DNA from: Ramazzottius varieornatus
Taxonomy: Eukaryota > Tardigrada > Eutardigrada > Parachela > Ramazzottiidae
Assembly (NCBI GenBank): GCA_001949185.1
Contig: BDGG01000002.1
Coordinates: forward strand, 8,727,990-8,791,989
DNA length: 64,000 nt
Direction: 5' to 3'
A program made the translations under genes and the position numbers. The notes under the pieces are model-generated. The model saw only the letters and a program-made list of their open reading frames with translations. It was not told the DNA's origin and searched no databases. Shown here piece after piece: positions 42,401-57,400 of the stretch. Position 1 is the stretch's first letter. Each line of letters begins with the position of its first letter.

Positions 42401-45400
42401 TGGTCCGTAGGTCGTCTTCCATCAGCCGAAAGGCTGCTGAGTACTCTTGGATTTCTCGTAATTCTTCCAGCCTGTGGAATGCCAGAGTAGAGGCTTCTTT
42501 TGACATGACCGAGGAAGACTGGATGGAGCCCAGTACCTTTTGGCATTTCTACAATATGACCAATGTCAGGACGGGTTTGGCTGGCAACGAAAGCTGATTC
42601 TTACGGTTATCTTCTCGGACAGTTGACTGTAGGCTGGTGAGCTGCGCCACACTTCCTCTTCCCTTCCGTACAGAAGGCGACAGGTCTTGAGCGTCAAGCT
42701 CGAGTTGTCGTCCTGGACATGCGGCGCACAAGACAGCAGTGATGAATATGCCTTCAACGATGACTGCAGTTGTGCTTCCAGTTCTCTACCTTTCACCTAA
42801 CCAAGTAACCAATTCATTGAAGCAAGCACAGCAGATAAAATAAAAAGAGGTACACTTGCAGTGAGCTGCGCAAGGTGGTCACCCGACAGCGGGCATCGGC
42901 AGGCGCTTCTCTCTGCGACACAAAACTGCTGTAAACTCTGCTGGTGAAGGGCAGTTCGTGAGATGGCCGACAAGAGGTCGACCGTCATCTGTCGTCTTTG
43001 AACTATCAGCTGCTGCAAATGCTCCACGTAGCCTTTCATCACTGCCACATCCCGCGTACTGATAGTCTACAACAACAAGAGCAAATCAACGAATACAGGA
43101 CACTTCTCCTCTTGTATGTTCGTCAAGAAGCATTATATAGCTATGTACTTTGGCCGGTGCTTCCAGCTGACGACGAAAAAGGGCCAACTGGGCGTAGTTG
43201 GCAAAGAAGGCCTCTTCGCATTTCTCCCACACTCTTCTCCCTCCCATCTTGCCAGTTCCATCCACCACAAAGTCGGGAGGCGCAATGACAAAAGCAGCGT
43301 GAGGGTTTTCGCTGGCCGCCACCATCATGCCTTTGCGGTAGGAAAAGTCCAGTTCCTTCAGCGTCTCCGTCAGATGCTTGAAGGCCAGCCGCCGTCTTGA
43401 AGCCAGTTCCTTCATCTTCTTCTGGCCTTCTTTCCCCGTGGTGTCCACTGACTTCACCTCCAACGCTTTGAATCGAGTGCCGAACTCTTCTGCAAAACAC
43501 AAGGAGACGCCACCGCGAAGTTGACATAAAGAAACCTTGTTTTTCACGCACCTGCATACAACGTATCATTGTCTATTGTGGTTCCGTTGTACGCAGGAGG
43601 CTGCAAGTATCATCAAATGTCCTTACCAGCAACTTCCTGGACAAACTCGATCTTTTCCGAGCATTGCCACTTTTTGAGCACCCCCTTCACCAGCCTCCTC
43701 CCTTTCTTCAGCAGCTTCTCTGCCGAGATTGCTGGCAAGTTCTTCAACCTGAACCCGTCGGGAATGGTTCTCAGTGGACCGAGTGAGGTCTTGAGCCCGC
43801 TCGCCTTTTCCATAGTCACCTTACCCTCACCACCCGGCGCACCCTGGTCCAGGCTAACAGCTTCGTCCAGAGCGGCTTGGAACTTGCGGACGTGGTTATG
43901 GACGACGCGATGAGCCTTAGCGATGGTCTCTTTCAAGGCCCAGTAGTTCATCTGGTTCCACTGGATAATCTTGATGGCTTCCTTCAGCTCCTTCTCGATG
44001 GGCTTCCGCACTTCGGCAATCTGCTTTCTGACGGAGACTTCAAACTGGGAATAAAAAGCTTGAAGGTTGTACAGGGCCGCGTAAACTTTGCCTGCAAAGC
44101 AAGAGAAAATCCATGAATCCACAACACCTTTCAGGGACCTACATACCGCAAGTAGCAAAGCCAGTGGGTGAAAACGGTATGCAGGTGTATGCACAAGAAA
44201 GATTACGCTCAATTACTGTACTTTTCGTCATGGCTTTGATCGTTGAAAGATGGCCGAAGAAGCTCTTTAGCAAGTCCAATCTTCCACCGAAGCTACCCAG
44301 CGTGGAGGTCTCCATAAACTTCTGGACGATTATGACAAAGGTGGCCACCTCATGGCCTTGTGTGCCTTGGGAGGTCTCTTGGACGGCATTGTATAGGTGA
44401 AGCCACCACCGACTAGCTTCTTGTCGTCGGTCTCGTGCCACCACGTCCAACGCACTTCTCCATTCCCTCAGTTCCAGCTTCCTCCAGCGGAGGATGACAT
44501 CACCCATGACCGCCATCTGGGGCTGAAGACTCACGCCGGCATGTGCATTCACTTCCCAGCTCTTCAAAACCACATCAGTAATTTAACAATGGGCGTTCCA
44601 TCATCCACTCGCGTACACCACACTGCCCACCACGAGTACAACCAAATATATGCAGGTGCATGATATCTCTTCATGGTTATTGCAATTGTGCCGACTATTC
44701 ATGCACCTGCACTCATGTACGCCGCGATTTTACTACGAGGCCAAGTACGCAGGTGCATTCTAGTAATACATCAAGCTGCCATCGTACCTGGCACTTGTCC
44801 AAGACCAACTCCATTCCGGTGAGGAGTTTGGCTAGTGGTTCGGTCATGCCGAATGCCCTCATCTTGTCGACCGTCTTGACGATGTCGTTCAGGACGGGAT
44901 GAGCTACAAAAACACAGCAAGAGGATCAGTTTGCTTATTATACTGTAAGGGAGGGAGCGAGCTAGCTTTACCCGGCCATTGGTCCAGCAAAGTCAAGACT
45001 CGTTCTTTGGTGTCGACCAACAGCGGTACACACTGCCTGGCTTCCTCGACAGATGCGTCATGGTAGAAGTTGAAGCCTTCACCGCCCTTTACGTGGCCTT
45101 CTCGACCCTCCACCGACGACATTTCGTCCTGTATCTTGTGCAAGAAGGATGTGACGTCGACGTGCAAGTCATGTAAGCGCGGGCACTTTTGCATGACATC
45201 CTTGGAAATATCGAAGCTTATCCTCAAGGCTTTCTGCACGTCGCTTGCTGACTGGTCTTTATCTGACTCGACTGCAGGAGAGACAAACTGGCCGAAAAGA
45301 CTTACGAACGTCTTTTGTGCTGTTTCCACAAAGCGCAAGTGCGACTTGGCTGACAACGCCACATCCTTCACACCTTCCTCCTCCTCGTCCTCGAAATCCT

Positions 45401-48400
45401 GCAAAATTATCAAGAACATACGCGGGTGAATAACAGTATCGATATCTGAGCAACTTCAGATTATTACAGTAACTAGAAGATACTACCTTTTTGGGCTAAG
45501 GAAACACGATGCACAAGATGGTTTTCTGGCAAGTGGCGCACCTTTACAACGTTACTGGCTGAAAGCATGCGCCACTTGGGAAAGCAATCTTGCCGAGTTT
45601 CTGAGAGCAACGTACCGCGCGGTATGTGGGAAAGATTCGTTCAAGTGCGCCTTTGTCCGAGTCCTTGGTCAACTTGTACAAGTTGTCCTTCTGCAGCTCA
45701 ACCTTCTTTCGTTCCTCCTCGATGAGTGACCAGACCTTGGCCAGCTGATCAAAGACCCTGAATCTCAGTGTCATGGCTTTGGTCCGCGTCAGAGCGCGGT
45801 CACTCTTGTCCCTCTGCAACTCTCCACTCAGCAGGCGCAAGACCAATTCCATCAATCTACGTCGAACCACAGCTCTTGCCATCCGCTGACTAAGCTAGAA
45901 GGGGGCTAACTCTCTGACTTACTGGACGTGGAGGTTGAGTTGGTCTAAAGGCGCGCCCTTGTACAGTCTCAACAGGGCATTCCTGCCTTTCCACACTTTT
46001 TCTGCCACGTCGACCAACCTTCCGCCCTCCTGGCCAGCAGGATTTCCCACTGCTTCCACACAGTGCCAGACACTTTTCAGCGAGGCAGCCGCCACTCGAC
46101 AGCCCAACAGGAAATCTTCTTGGTCCCACATGGCCGTCAACACTTCCAAGGCGCAAACGACCTGAAGAGAAAGCATTGAAGGAAAAGCCGTTTGGTAGGT
46201 GACTACGGCCAAGAGATATCCATACCTGCTGTATTCCGGCCAAGAAGGGAGCGACGATATCGCGGTAGACAAAGTACTTGTCGCCCACTTCTTCCATCCT
46301 TTCCACCATCGACGGTAACCAGCCGCTCAACAGCTTGACCTTCTCTGCCACACTGCGTCCACCACTGGACAAGAAGACGTCGGACAGACGCTGCAGCAAG
46401 GAGCTTTTCATGAAAGCGCAGTCCTGTGTCATGGCTCCGTACTACAACAGTGTCTTCATCAAGCACCAAATGGCACTTCTCACCTACTGCTATTTCAGTT
46501 CATACCAAAGACAAAGGTGGTCGGTAAACTTGTTGCTGCATGTCTTCTTCCCTCAGTCGCCGTTGGCATTCTTCCAGCCGCTGCTGGTAGACTTCCATCA
46601 GTAGCGGGCCGTAGCAGCCTCTCTGCTCTGCGCTCAAGGCCCCGTACAGCGCCACAAAGTACTGCTTTACGGCGGCCAAACTTCCTTCGCATTCTTCCAA
46701 CTGCAACCGTCACAGATGAACTCACATGCCAACCAACTATTTGTTTGTTCAATTTAATCTTGATGAAAGCTTCTCTGCAAAATGTACCTGGTAGTGGAGA
46801 CAGTTGCGAACCAGCTGCATTTCCTGCACTGGATCGACCGAGGGTGGGGCGAAGAGGCGCACAAGGACAAGACCCAACATCAGCGACTCTGTCGCCTTCT
46901 GCTGCTGACCATCATCAGCGTGTCTTTCCCTACCATTCTCAATGTCCACCTTCAGCTGGAGCATCAGCCCTTGCTCGATGGTCACTTCAGCCCGCACGCT
47001 AGCACGGCTGGACTGACTTTGCCAAGAGACCAGACAGCTCCACACAGCCAGCAGCTTCTCCCCCACCGTCCGCCTCTCTTCTACCACAGCCATCTGTGGA
47101 AGCACATTGCCAAGGCCGCTGACCACTAAGCTGACTAGCTCTTCCACCTCCTTCGCACTACTTTCAATTAAAGACAAAAAGAAGTTGAAATCTTGCAAGC
47201 CTAAAAATTGATGGAAATTTCAAAGTTCCATTATCGTACCCTTTTCCGCCTTCTTTATCCAAAAGTTGCTTCCACAAGACCATCTGCAATTCTTTCAGCC
47301 GCTGGACATGGACCTCAGCGTCCCCTAATCGCCATAAGGTCTCAATGGGCAGCTTGGACCGCTCTAGTAAACTCGCTCCGTTGGTCAGTTGCACCATGAC
47401 TTCTTTCGACCATAACGTGTCTCCATTACAATCAAAAATCTGAAAGTACGAAACAGGTCAGACTTTCCATAGGACATAAAGCGCACCAAATTCACAGAGG
47501 ATCGTTTTTTATTTACTTTTCATTTTTAGCTGGAGTTTTATTACCAATTATGTATTCCAATGGTAATTAACATATTTATTTTTGTAACATTATTATTTTG
47601 TTCAATTAAATCTATTCGACAGCCTACCATGGCTTGTGCAGTATCGGTATAAGCTTCCCTTCGGAAAGGCCACATGAGGGCAAAGTGAAGGGAGCTCTGT
47701 TGCAGCAAGGACAGTGTGAGGGTAGCGGGCTTCAGCAGCAGCGCCATCTGGCGGATAACCCACGGCAAACTTTCTGTCGTGTCCATCAGCTCTCTTAGCC
47801 CTTCTTGCCGCTGTACCATCGTCCCACTACTATCAGCAACGAAATGGCGCAAGCTTCTCTGGCGCTTCAGGCAGAAAGCCAGCTGCAACAATCGCCACAG
47901 CCTGCCCTCTACCCTACTGCCTCCCATCGAACCAGCCTCTACAGAAACATCAAAAAATTCAACAAGGCAAGTTTCCACATGCTTCATTGGATTGTTTTTT
48001 TAAAAATAGTTCCAAACATTATAGTTGACTCTGCGAACCCTAACCACAGAAAAGCATGAAAATATTCGTACGGTGAAAGGGAAGGATGGTGGGGAGCAAG
48101 CGCGCCACTTGGGTGGGGTCGCTGCTTCTTCGCAGTTGGGCCATCCTGTCAAAGTCATCCTTGCTCTTGAAGGGCTCGTCGCCGCCAAGTTTCTGTCTGT
48201 TTTGTCCACTGAGCAGACTTTCTTCACTGCACAGGTCTTCATTCAGCCTGCCGCGGGCACTGTGCAGGGCTGCCGACTGCGGCGAGCCAACAGCAGCCAA
48301 CCCCTCTGTCACCGCCACAACTTCTTTGCTGACAAGGCGCCAAAGCAGCGCCACGTTAACGCCATCCATTTCCCCGCCTTTACTTTGCCAGGACAAATCG

Positions 48401-51400
48401 ACAACGGTCATCAAACTTCGCAACCACAAAGCTGCCACCATGGCCTGAAAGACATGCAACGTTATAGTGTTCATCGACACTTCATGATACCAATGTCCTT
48501 ACCCTGTAGTTGTCCTCTTTCTCCAGGGACTTTTCTTTGTTACTGACCAACTTGTGAGCAACAGCTTCGGCCCACATGTGTACAAAGTCCAGCAAGACTC
48601 TCAGCCTTTGGTCGGACGACTGGTGGAGACCTTGCCCTGCCATCACTCTCTCCAGCACATCCATCACCCGCTGCTTCCACTCGAAGCCCAGCAGGGCTTC
48701 CACACCCCATTCCACCTCTCTCAACAAGCCCACTCCCGTCGACAGTGTCAAGCGACCATCGCCCACCATCGTGTCCACCATGGCCATCACCCCAGCTTCG
48801 CCGTTCTCTTTCAGTGAGAGACCAAGGAGCCACGCAGCCAACAAGTTTAACGAGCTACTGACCACAACGTTCGTCGACTTCTTCTCAATCAACTCCGTGA
48901 CGAGTCCTAGGGCGTTGAATTTGCGCTGGATGGTTCTCTCAAGTCTGTGCCTCAACAAGTCAACCAGTACCACAGGGAAAGGCACTAGTCGGGGGCTTTT
49001 CAGCGAGGGGGCAACCAAAGCCTTTAGTCTGTCGTTGGAAATGGTGGCATTGGGAAGCGCCGCTTTGAACGCTCTTTCCATGTCCAAACTACAACCTTCG
49101 TCCAACCTCATGGCTACTTCTTCTCCCACATTCCGCACTTGTTCCAAATTCACACCTGGGAGGACAAGCCAAGCCAAATGACCTTCCGCCGACACACAGG
49201 TTCAAAATGCAATAGCGTCCATGCACATGCATACAGCATCGATAAAAGCAGCGTCTTCTTACCTAAATCTTGGCATATGTCTGCCAGGTTGGCAGCAAGA
49301 CCATCTTCCAGTCCTTCATTGACCAACAGACACAGGCTGTCACGACGACTGATGGATTCATCGACAAAGATCTCTACGCCGCGGTTGCGCATGGCTCGCG
49401 ACAGTTCTCCATACTGCGGGTTGACGGTCAGGAAGAGGCGGAAGCCTTCTGCGGGCCGCACTACCACCATCTCCCCCGCGACACTTCCCCGCTCTGACAA
49501 CAAGAGTTGGCCCGCGGGTTCGAGGACCGAATTGAGCCTGTCCAGCACGGCCGGGTTACACAGGTTGCTGTTGTCGATCAGCAGCCACTCACCGGCCAAC
49601 ATGGCTTCCACCACCTCCGAGTTTCGCCACTCAAACGTCACTGTCAACCAAACCACAGCATAACTATGCAGTTAAGGGTCAACCACAAGGCTCATCCTTA
49701 CCCTTGGAAGTCGTCCTTGCCGATACTACTCGTTGCTCAAAGCCGCCCAGAAGTTCAGCGGCGTCAGTGGCGCTGTTCATACTGAAGAGGCGAAGCTTCC
49801 TGCCCGTCAAGCAGGCCAGTGCTTCCACCAGTGACGACTTGCCAACGCCCGAATGACCAACCAGGATGGAGACAAACTTGTGCTCGACACACAAGGCCAA
49901 CTTCTCCATCACAGCCGACTGGCTGTGCAGCAGCTGCAGCTTGTCTGAGGGAAGAACCGAAAGGTCATGGCGCGCAAGTTGACAGCAGCCTACCAGCAAA
50001 CACTTGTCCGTCAATTCGGTCTTCAGAAACCTTCTTGGCAAGTCTGTGCTCGAAAACACAAGTCCAAAGTCAGCGGCCAGCTGTGCAACCTATAATAAAA
50101 CCAATCTCGTTGAACCGACACTTCCCAACGTCATGCCACCGAAGCAATGGAAACGTCAAATAGAAATCAGGGCTGCCTGAATGCAGAGTGTTACTTCATC
50201 GACACTGATTTCTACTCTGACAGACCATTCACCTAATTTTCTCTTTATTATTATTTAACTGTATGTTTACTCGATTTTGCTCCGCAGTCCATTTATGACG
50301 AAATGATTAGACTGACCTTTCGTCGGTCTTCTTCGGTGCGGAAGCGTCCAACATATACCAAGTCCAGTAAGGCATTCTGCCACTCTGTCTGCCCTTGAGG
50401 ATCCCCGTTGTGGCTGTGCTTTGTGGCCAGTTCACAACAGCGCATGACATCGCGCAAATTGAACTCCCAGGGTTGCCCACTGCTGCCAAGCTTACTCGAG
50501 CGAACCAGCTCCTCCACTTCCGCGTTGAAATGAAGAAGGCTGGCGACGTGGTCGGCAGGTAGTGTGGGGAAGGCGGTCAGGCAGATGGCCAAAAGATCAG
50601 CTTCCAGCAATGGCTCAATGTAGACCTGACAAAAGCACCACCCCAAAATAAGTCATCAAATGCCGACAAATAAGGATCACAGTTTTAGAATATAACACAA
50701 GAGTCAACAGAAGAGATGGGACAAAGCCCTTATTTGCTTACTTGGGTGAAGCGGTTCAAGAAGGAGGCTGGCAAGCCTTTACGACCGGAGCCTTGGTTCA
50801 ACGGATTCTGGCAGGCGAAGATGCGAGTCGAATCAGTGTTGACGGTGAAGGTTCGACCCAACTCTGGAATGAAGACTTGGCTACGATGATCCAAGCAGGC
50901 GTTCAGACCTTCCAGCACCGACTGGGAAGCCAGATTCAACTGCAAGAAACGAGGACAACCGTAAAACTCCCATTCACACTCATACCCTACCTGTTTCGTA
51001 ACATTAGCTCCTTGCTGAAATCTCAGTCGAATTTAAAGTACAACCGCAGTGAAACCTGATTCACCTCGTCCAGTAGGATCCAAGCGCCTTTCTTCATGGC
51101 CTGCAGGAACGGTCCATCTTGCCAAGCGAACTGGGCGGTTTCACCTTCCACCGGCATATCGGCGCCGAACAAATCCGAGATATCCTGTGGAATCACAAGA
51201 ACTCATGTTGGAGACTTTAGAGGAGTTAGTGCACCATGAACTGACCGTCTGCTCTGAGAGGTTGATACGGACAACTTGATAGCCAGTCTTGGCTGCCAGT
51301 GCTTGCACAGTGCTGGTCTTGCCCACACCCGGCGGCCCTTCCAGCAGGATCCCTCTAGTCACCACCAAGGATCGTAGAATCCGCATCACGTTCTGACGGA

Positions 51401-54400
51401 CACTCCGACTGTCAAAGCAGTAGCGACTGCTGTCACCAGCACAAGCAATTCCTAGGCAAATTTCAAGGCTTTATTCTGCATACATGACTATAAGCCCAGT
51501 CCATGCACACAATTGCCACTTTCAAGAACCTGCATACTCCAGTCCATGCACGATAACGTCTTCAAGGATCAATGTATGCAGGTCGCTGAAAGCCAGCTAA
51601 ACTCCGTAAATCGCTGAACCAAACTTCCTCAAACCAGAAAAAAAGCTCGGGGGATGTTTGAAACATAAGTTTTGGGGACAGTTCTATGGTGGTTAAGCTT
51701 ACGTTTAGTCATGAAGAATGGTTCCACACCAAAGCGTTCCTCCGAGTCGAGCAGCACTGGTTCCGTCTTGCCCATACCGCCGTCTTGGTCGTCTGTGTTG
51801 GTCTGACTGTGGACAAACTTGTCGATAGACTGTTCCCACGTCCAACCCAAGCTATTCTTGGTTGTGCCGACCTGTGGGTGACTACCAAAGACCATAGAGG
51901 TAGCGTGGTAGTAGGCTAGGAAGGGCTCTTTGACAGAGGTGGCCACCAGCGCTCTTTCAGTGCCGCCCTCTAGGAATTGGTTAATGAAGGCCATCCACAT
52001 CATCACATCGCGACTACTGACCATCATCCTGCAAATACTATATTCTTCAGCAACCCAGGCAATTTGCAGCATACTGTCTTCTTGCCGGTGGTGACAAGTA
52101 AGCCTACCTAGTATTTTGCTCTTTTAACCAGACGATAAAGTCGACCATGCAGTTGACCAGCTTCGTCTTGGCAGCTTCTTCCATAACGAACGAGCCCTTT
52201 CTCATGAGGTTATGGTGCAGGATCATTCGGACATCATGGGGGACGCTTAGGTTGGTACACCACACCTCGGTGAAACGGTTGCGCAAAGCCGCCGACAACT
52301 GCAAGACATAATAAGCGCCCGTTAGTTGATCCATTGAATGTTTTGGCATTTTGGAGATTAGAGCAGCAACAAAGGAACAGATATGGGGATAAGACATTAC
52401 AAAGCCACTTCATCGCAGATCAAGAACATTGATAGGTTTTTGTTCTTGGCTTGCCTCTTTCTTGCCAAAGTCTCCGCCAGGGTTCATGGTGGCCACAAAG
52501 CGAAAGGCCTTATCGGCCTGCAGTTCCTCATTGTCACCACCCTTCTCCGTCAGGACAATCGTCCTTGCGGGCTCCAGCACACTGTTGATCCTTTCTAGGA
52601 CAGAGTCGTCGGCCAGGGAAATCTCGTCCAGCAGCAAGACACCACCTGCAAGCAAGACAAGTGCCGATTTCTGGCACTTCCAATCCGACAGGCTAATGAG
52701 GCCGTTGCAGAAGCCAACAAAGAGCCGTACCTTCTTTCATGGCTTGCAGCAGCACACCGTCCTTCCACTCAAACAACTTTAAACTGCCTTCTTTCCTGGC
52801 TGGCCGTAAGCCGCCCAAGAAATCCGAAGTCTCCGTGTTCATGTGGCAGTTTAGTGAAAACAGCTGCGACTTTTGCAACTGAGCGTAGACCTGCAGAAGA
52901 ATTTCGGGCTACAATTAGGCGTCCGCCAAAGTACAGACTATCGTTCTTATTTTTCGGGGATTGAATTCTCTTACTTGGGAAATGGTTGTTTTGCCACAGC
53001 CCGTTTCGCCCACCAGCAGGACAGCCTCGCCATAAGCCAGGGCCGAACCAGCTAGGGCCACCAGTCGTTTCAGGTTTGACGTCCAGACTAGATGGGAAAA
53101 GTCGGCTGAACGGGCTGAAAAGTTTGTGAAGGACAGAAGAGTGCCGGCGGTTGAGGAGGCCAAGGGGGAAGTTGACGCGCCGAACAGAGCCTCCTCATCG
53201 ACGATCCTCTTAAAGTGCTTCTCCATTGTGGCTTTGACTACTGCTGCCTCTTCGGCCTTGCGAACTCGCCCAGCCAGCAAGAGAAAACCTGAAGCAGACC
53301 GTTAAATTCAAGTACCCTTCCATCATCAAGTAACAGAGCAAAACAAGAAGTGCACTAGAACTGAACTGTGACGTCTGTACCTATCTTGATATATGGGAGC
53401 TCGGCCCGGTCGTTTGCCCAAGTGGCGCACGTTGCCGCTCTTAATGGCTACCATTGAGCGCCACTTGGTAAGTACAATCTGATCGCCTTGCTTCGACAGC
53501 TGCACTTTCACTTCATCAATTTCAACTTTGATATCTCCACAAGTAAAGGCTTACCATGATCGGCTAGATGCTGTTCCCAGTCGAAGAAGGCGGCATCCTT
53601 GGGTGCGGCCGTCAGACGATATCGTTCAGCCCAGCGGAACAAGTCGCGCAGAGTAATGAAGCCTTGCTTGCCGGCAAATATTCCGCTCATTTTACGGATG
53701 GCCTGAAAAGGAGCATGTCACAATGGTGGATTAGGCCACGGCAGAGGAGAATGTACCTGTAGCTCCAACATGACGTCGATCATCTTTTTGGCGTAGGCCG
53801 GTGGGAGGGCGCCGCGCTGGTGCAAAATCTCCTGCAGTTCCTTGGCTGGAATCTCGCCAAAGTGGATCTCGATGAAGCGATTACGGAAGGCTCGTGACAG
53901 CGTCTGGCGGCCACCGTAGTAGCCAGGCGGGTTCTGCGTGCCAAAGAGCATAAAGTGCGGATGGGCCTTGACACTCTGCTGGCACTCGGCCACAAAGAGC
54001 TCGCGGTTGGCGTCCAGCAGGCGGTTCAGCGCTTCCAAAACGTCGGAAGACGCCAGGTTCAGCTCGTCCAGGATGATCCAAAAGCCCTTCCTCATGGCTT
54101 GTAGAAGAACACCTGCAGCCAAATCATTTCTTGAAATCCAACTCCGACAAATATCCTTGACTTCACTTGAAACAAGGTGACTTGTGTGATTTTCGCCATT
54201 ACTGCTTTGTCACATACCTTCTCGGAAGAGGAGTTTACCCTCTTGGTCCGACTGCCATGAGCCAATGTAATCTTGAATGTCGGTGTGTTGGTGATTGTTG
54301 ATTCGGACGCACTTGTTGCCCGTCTTTTTGGCCAACCAAGTGATCATGCTAGTCTTGCCCACCGACGTTTCACCCTGCAACAAGACGGGCAACTGTCCCG

Positions 54401-57400
54401 CCGAGATGGCCCGCGAAATCTCGGCTAGGTTGCTCTGGACAGTTTCCGTCAGGATGTAACTACAAGGAAACTTTTCAGTTCATTTCTTCAGTCTGAGCTT
54501 CAGCCTAGGTAACATTCACCTTGCATCGTCCACCACGGGTAAGGTTCCCCGCGGAAGCCAGTAACCCTGTACTTGGACAAACTGACCGCTGGACGGCTTG
54601 GGTAGCGGCAACGAGAGGAGGTTGTGGGTGGTCGGGTCGAAGAGGGTCTTGACTAGCAGATCCTTTACTACCAGCTGCGACAGCCGGTTGAGCTGCGTCA
54701 GGTAGGACAGACAGAAGCCTTCGTACAGGTGACGAAGAAGCAGCCCAGGCGAGGACGCCACTTTGGCTGCAAACTGCAGGGCTCGTGTAAATGTCCGCAG
54801 ACTACAGAATAGTCACAGAAACCATTCATTGTCCGTCCATTCTCTGTGTGACAATGCAAGAAAAAGCTATGGGCCACATTAGAATTTTCACCTATAGTGG
54901 ACTTTTCGGTTGCTGTCGTCGACCAGTTCCTTCTCGGCCTTTTCTCGAAGCCTAAAGTACAGCTCGACCGTCTTGTGGACGATGGCCTCGTCGACCACTT
55001 CGCTGAGGTACGCCACGACCATCTTGGCCACTTCAGCGCGTTCGGTCAGGTCGTCGCAAAAAATCTCGGTGGCGCGACTGCGAACTTCGATGGGGAGATC
55101 TCTCTTACCCACGTCCGTCGCCGGGTTCATACAGGCCATTACGCGAAAGTCTTTGTGACGCCGGACAATTTCCCCTTCTCTGCAACATGATATAGCAGTT
55201 TCGGAAAGGAAACGGTAAATACTAATTACGACGATATAGTCTGTTTAGTTTCGTCGTCGTCCAATTTCAACGGTCATTCCTCAGGCCAGAAAAAGTAGCG
55301 GGTTCAAATTGAAAGTGAGAACGTACCCTTTCTCGCTCAGAATGAAGGAGTCTACACTGGAATCCAGGAACGAATGAAGTCCAGCCAGAACTTCGGGAGA
55401 AGCCAGGTTGATTTCATCGAGGAGAACCCAGTCGCCTTCACGATAGCTCGTCACCAGTTTCCCCTGCAAGAAAGAATATCACATTAGGATCACGACAACT
55501 GGGTTAGAAAATATGTAAGATCGAAGACACCTCAAGGAAGGAGAAGAGGAGGGATTTCTGGCTGAGAGTAAACTGCTGTTCCAACTGCGTCAATCTTTGG
55601 TCGAACTCGGTCCATGCCTGCTCCTTTCCATCGACTCCTCCATCCTTGCTCTTCTTCCTTCTCAGGGCGGAGTTGGTGATATGTCGCATACCTTTGACCA
55701 ACACCGCGTAGTTCTTCTGTACGAAGGCACTGTGGAAGTTGGACAAGAACCTCTCGTTCTCCATCACCGAGAAGGAGCCCGCAAAGAGCTGCAGGAAAGC
55801 GTCCTTGACTGGAGCGACCAACAGAGAAAACTCCACCGGCTTGTACCCACCCACAAGATCGCCCATCTCACTCTGGTGACTCAAGTTGATGACGTGCAGC
55901 CGTCTGTTGCACATCTGAGCCAAGAACTGGAATACGGTCGTCTTCCCCGTCCCAGTTTCCCCCACCAACAGCGGGAACTCTTTATTGGCCACGCAAACGG
56001 CCAACTGATCAATCAACCGCAAGGCGGAACCGTGTAACGAAAAGCTGGTGTATCTGTCGTCAGTTGATTGGAGACTTGATTCGCTACTGTCTGTTGTGTT
56101 TGATTGGTCGGCGTTGATTGGAAGGTCGGTGTGACCAACGGTCAGTTTCTGTTCCTCTTCTCTTCTGGCTAAGGTGACACTTCGCTTTGACACGTAAAAC
56201 TCAACGTCGGTGTTTGAAAGGCCCAAAATAGCACCGAGTCTTTTGGCCAACTCAAGGCGGTTAGTGGAGTCAGATATGAAAGCACAGCAGCAGCAGAAGA
56301 CATCCAGGAAGACGTCGCCGATTCTCTCCATCGAGTTTGCTGCAGCATACTTGCTTAATCGTCGACACAGCCGGAAAAAGTCCCGAAGTAACGAAGCTCT
56401 GGCGTGAATGGCTCTTTTCAGAGCAAAGTCAAGCTCTACTGTGTCGCATCCAGACAAAAGCTGGAAGATTTCTAGCAGACGTGGCAGGATAAGAGATAGA
56501 TTGGGGAAGACTTGATTCGTAATCTGAAAAATAAAACTGTTACTCATTCTGGTATCTTACTAACCGTTCGGCCAGCGTTACTTACTGTGGAGAGTTCGTT
56601 CCACGGCATTTGAGGCATGTGTAGATGCTTAAAGTGGGAAAGGAGGATTGTGTCCGAGTGAAGGGTAGGAAGTGCAGACGTTGCCATTCTGCAAAAGAGA
56701 CGTTTACTATGGATTTCCGCTGATGCCATTTTTCAATGACGTCACGCGCCAACAGTGAAACAAAGTGGCAGCGTCACGTCACCCGTTCAAACATAACGTG
56801 AATAACGCTACAATACCACGTGAGTCCGCCCAGCCCAGAAATATAGGCTGATTGCTGATTAACTCGGTTCCGTTTGCGAAACTCATCATGTGAGGTATGA
56901 ACCGGAGTCTCCGGAAGTCAACCAGATTCTGATGCCTAGACGAACCTGGACGTAGCGAAGAGACGAAACTCGTTTCCGACAGGGATTGTTCTTCCAACTT
57001 CGGGTATGTGTAGCACTCTGCGTTGCATCACAGGCAGGAGAACAGACATTAGATCGACAGAAGCCTGGTCGATATCTTCCAGAACTAACCACGACGAATG
57101 CATCACGGCCTACGAGAAGAATAATTCATCTAAGCGCTGTAGAACGACCAGGTAGGGCTTTCCAGAAGCACAAACCATGGTAAGGAGTCCGGGCACCCAT
57201 TGGAATTCTGTTCCGACCTGCGTGCAATGGTACGATCCCAGAAGAGCCTGAAACAGTATACTGTATAACTGCGGTTTTGCAACGCACTGTTATAAATTCC
57301 GCTCAAACCCTGCAGAACGACAAAACTCACCTTCGAGTCCAGATCCCGTGATAGCTGGATAGTGAGTAGCTGTAGGGGTGCCTTCCGGCCAGAAAGTGCG

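Noticed and set aside
56779-56946. Minus-strand continuation HQNLVDFRRLRF after the AAA1 exon
   Set aside because: Beyond a good donor; it does not match midasin, and the next exon at about 56590-56692 does match and keeps phase.
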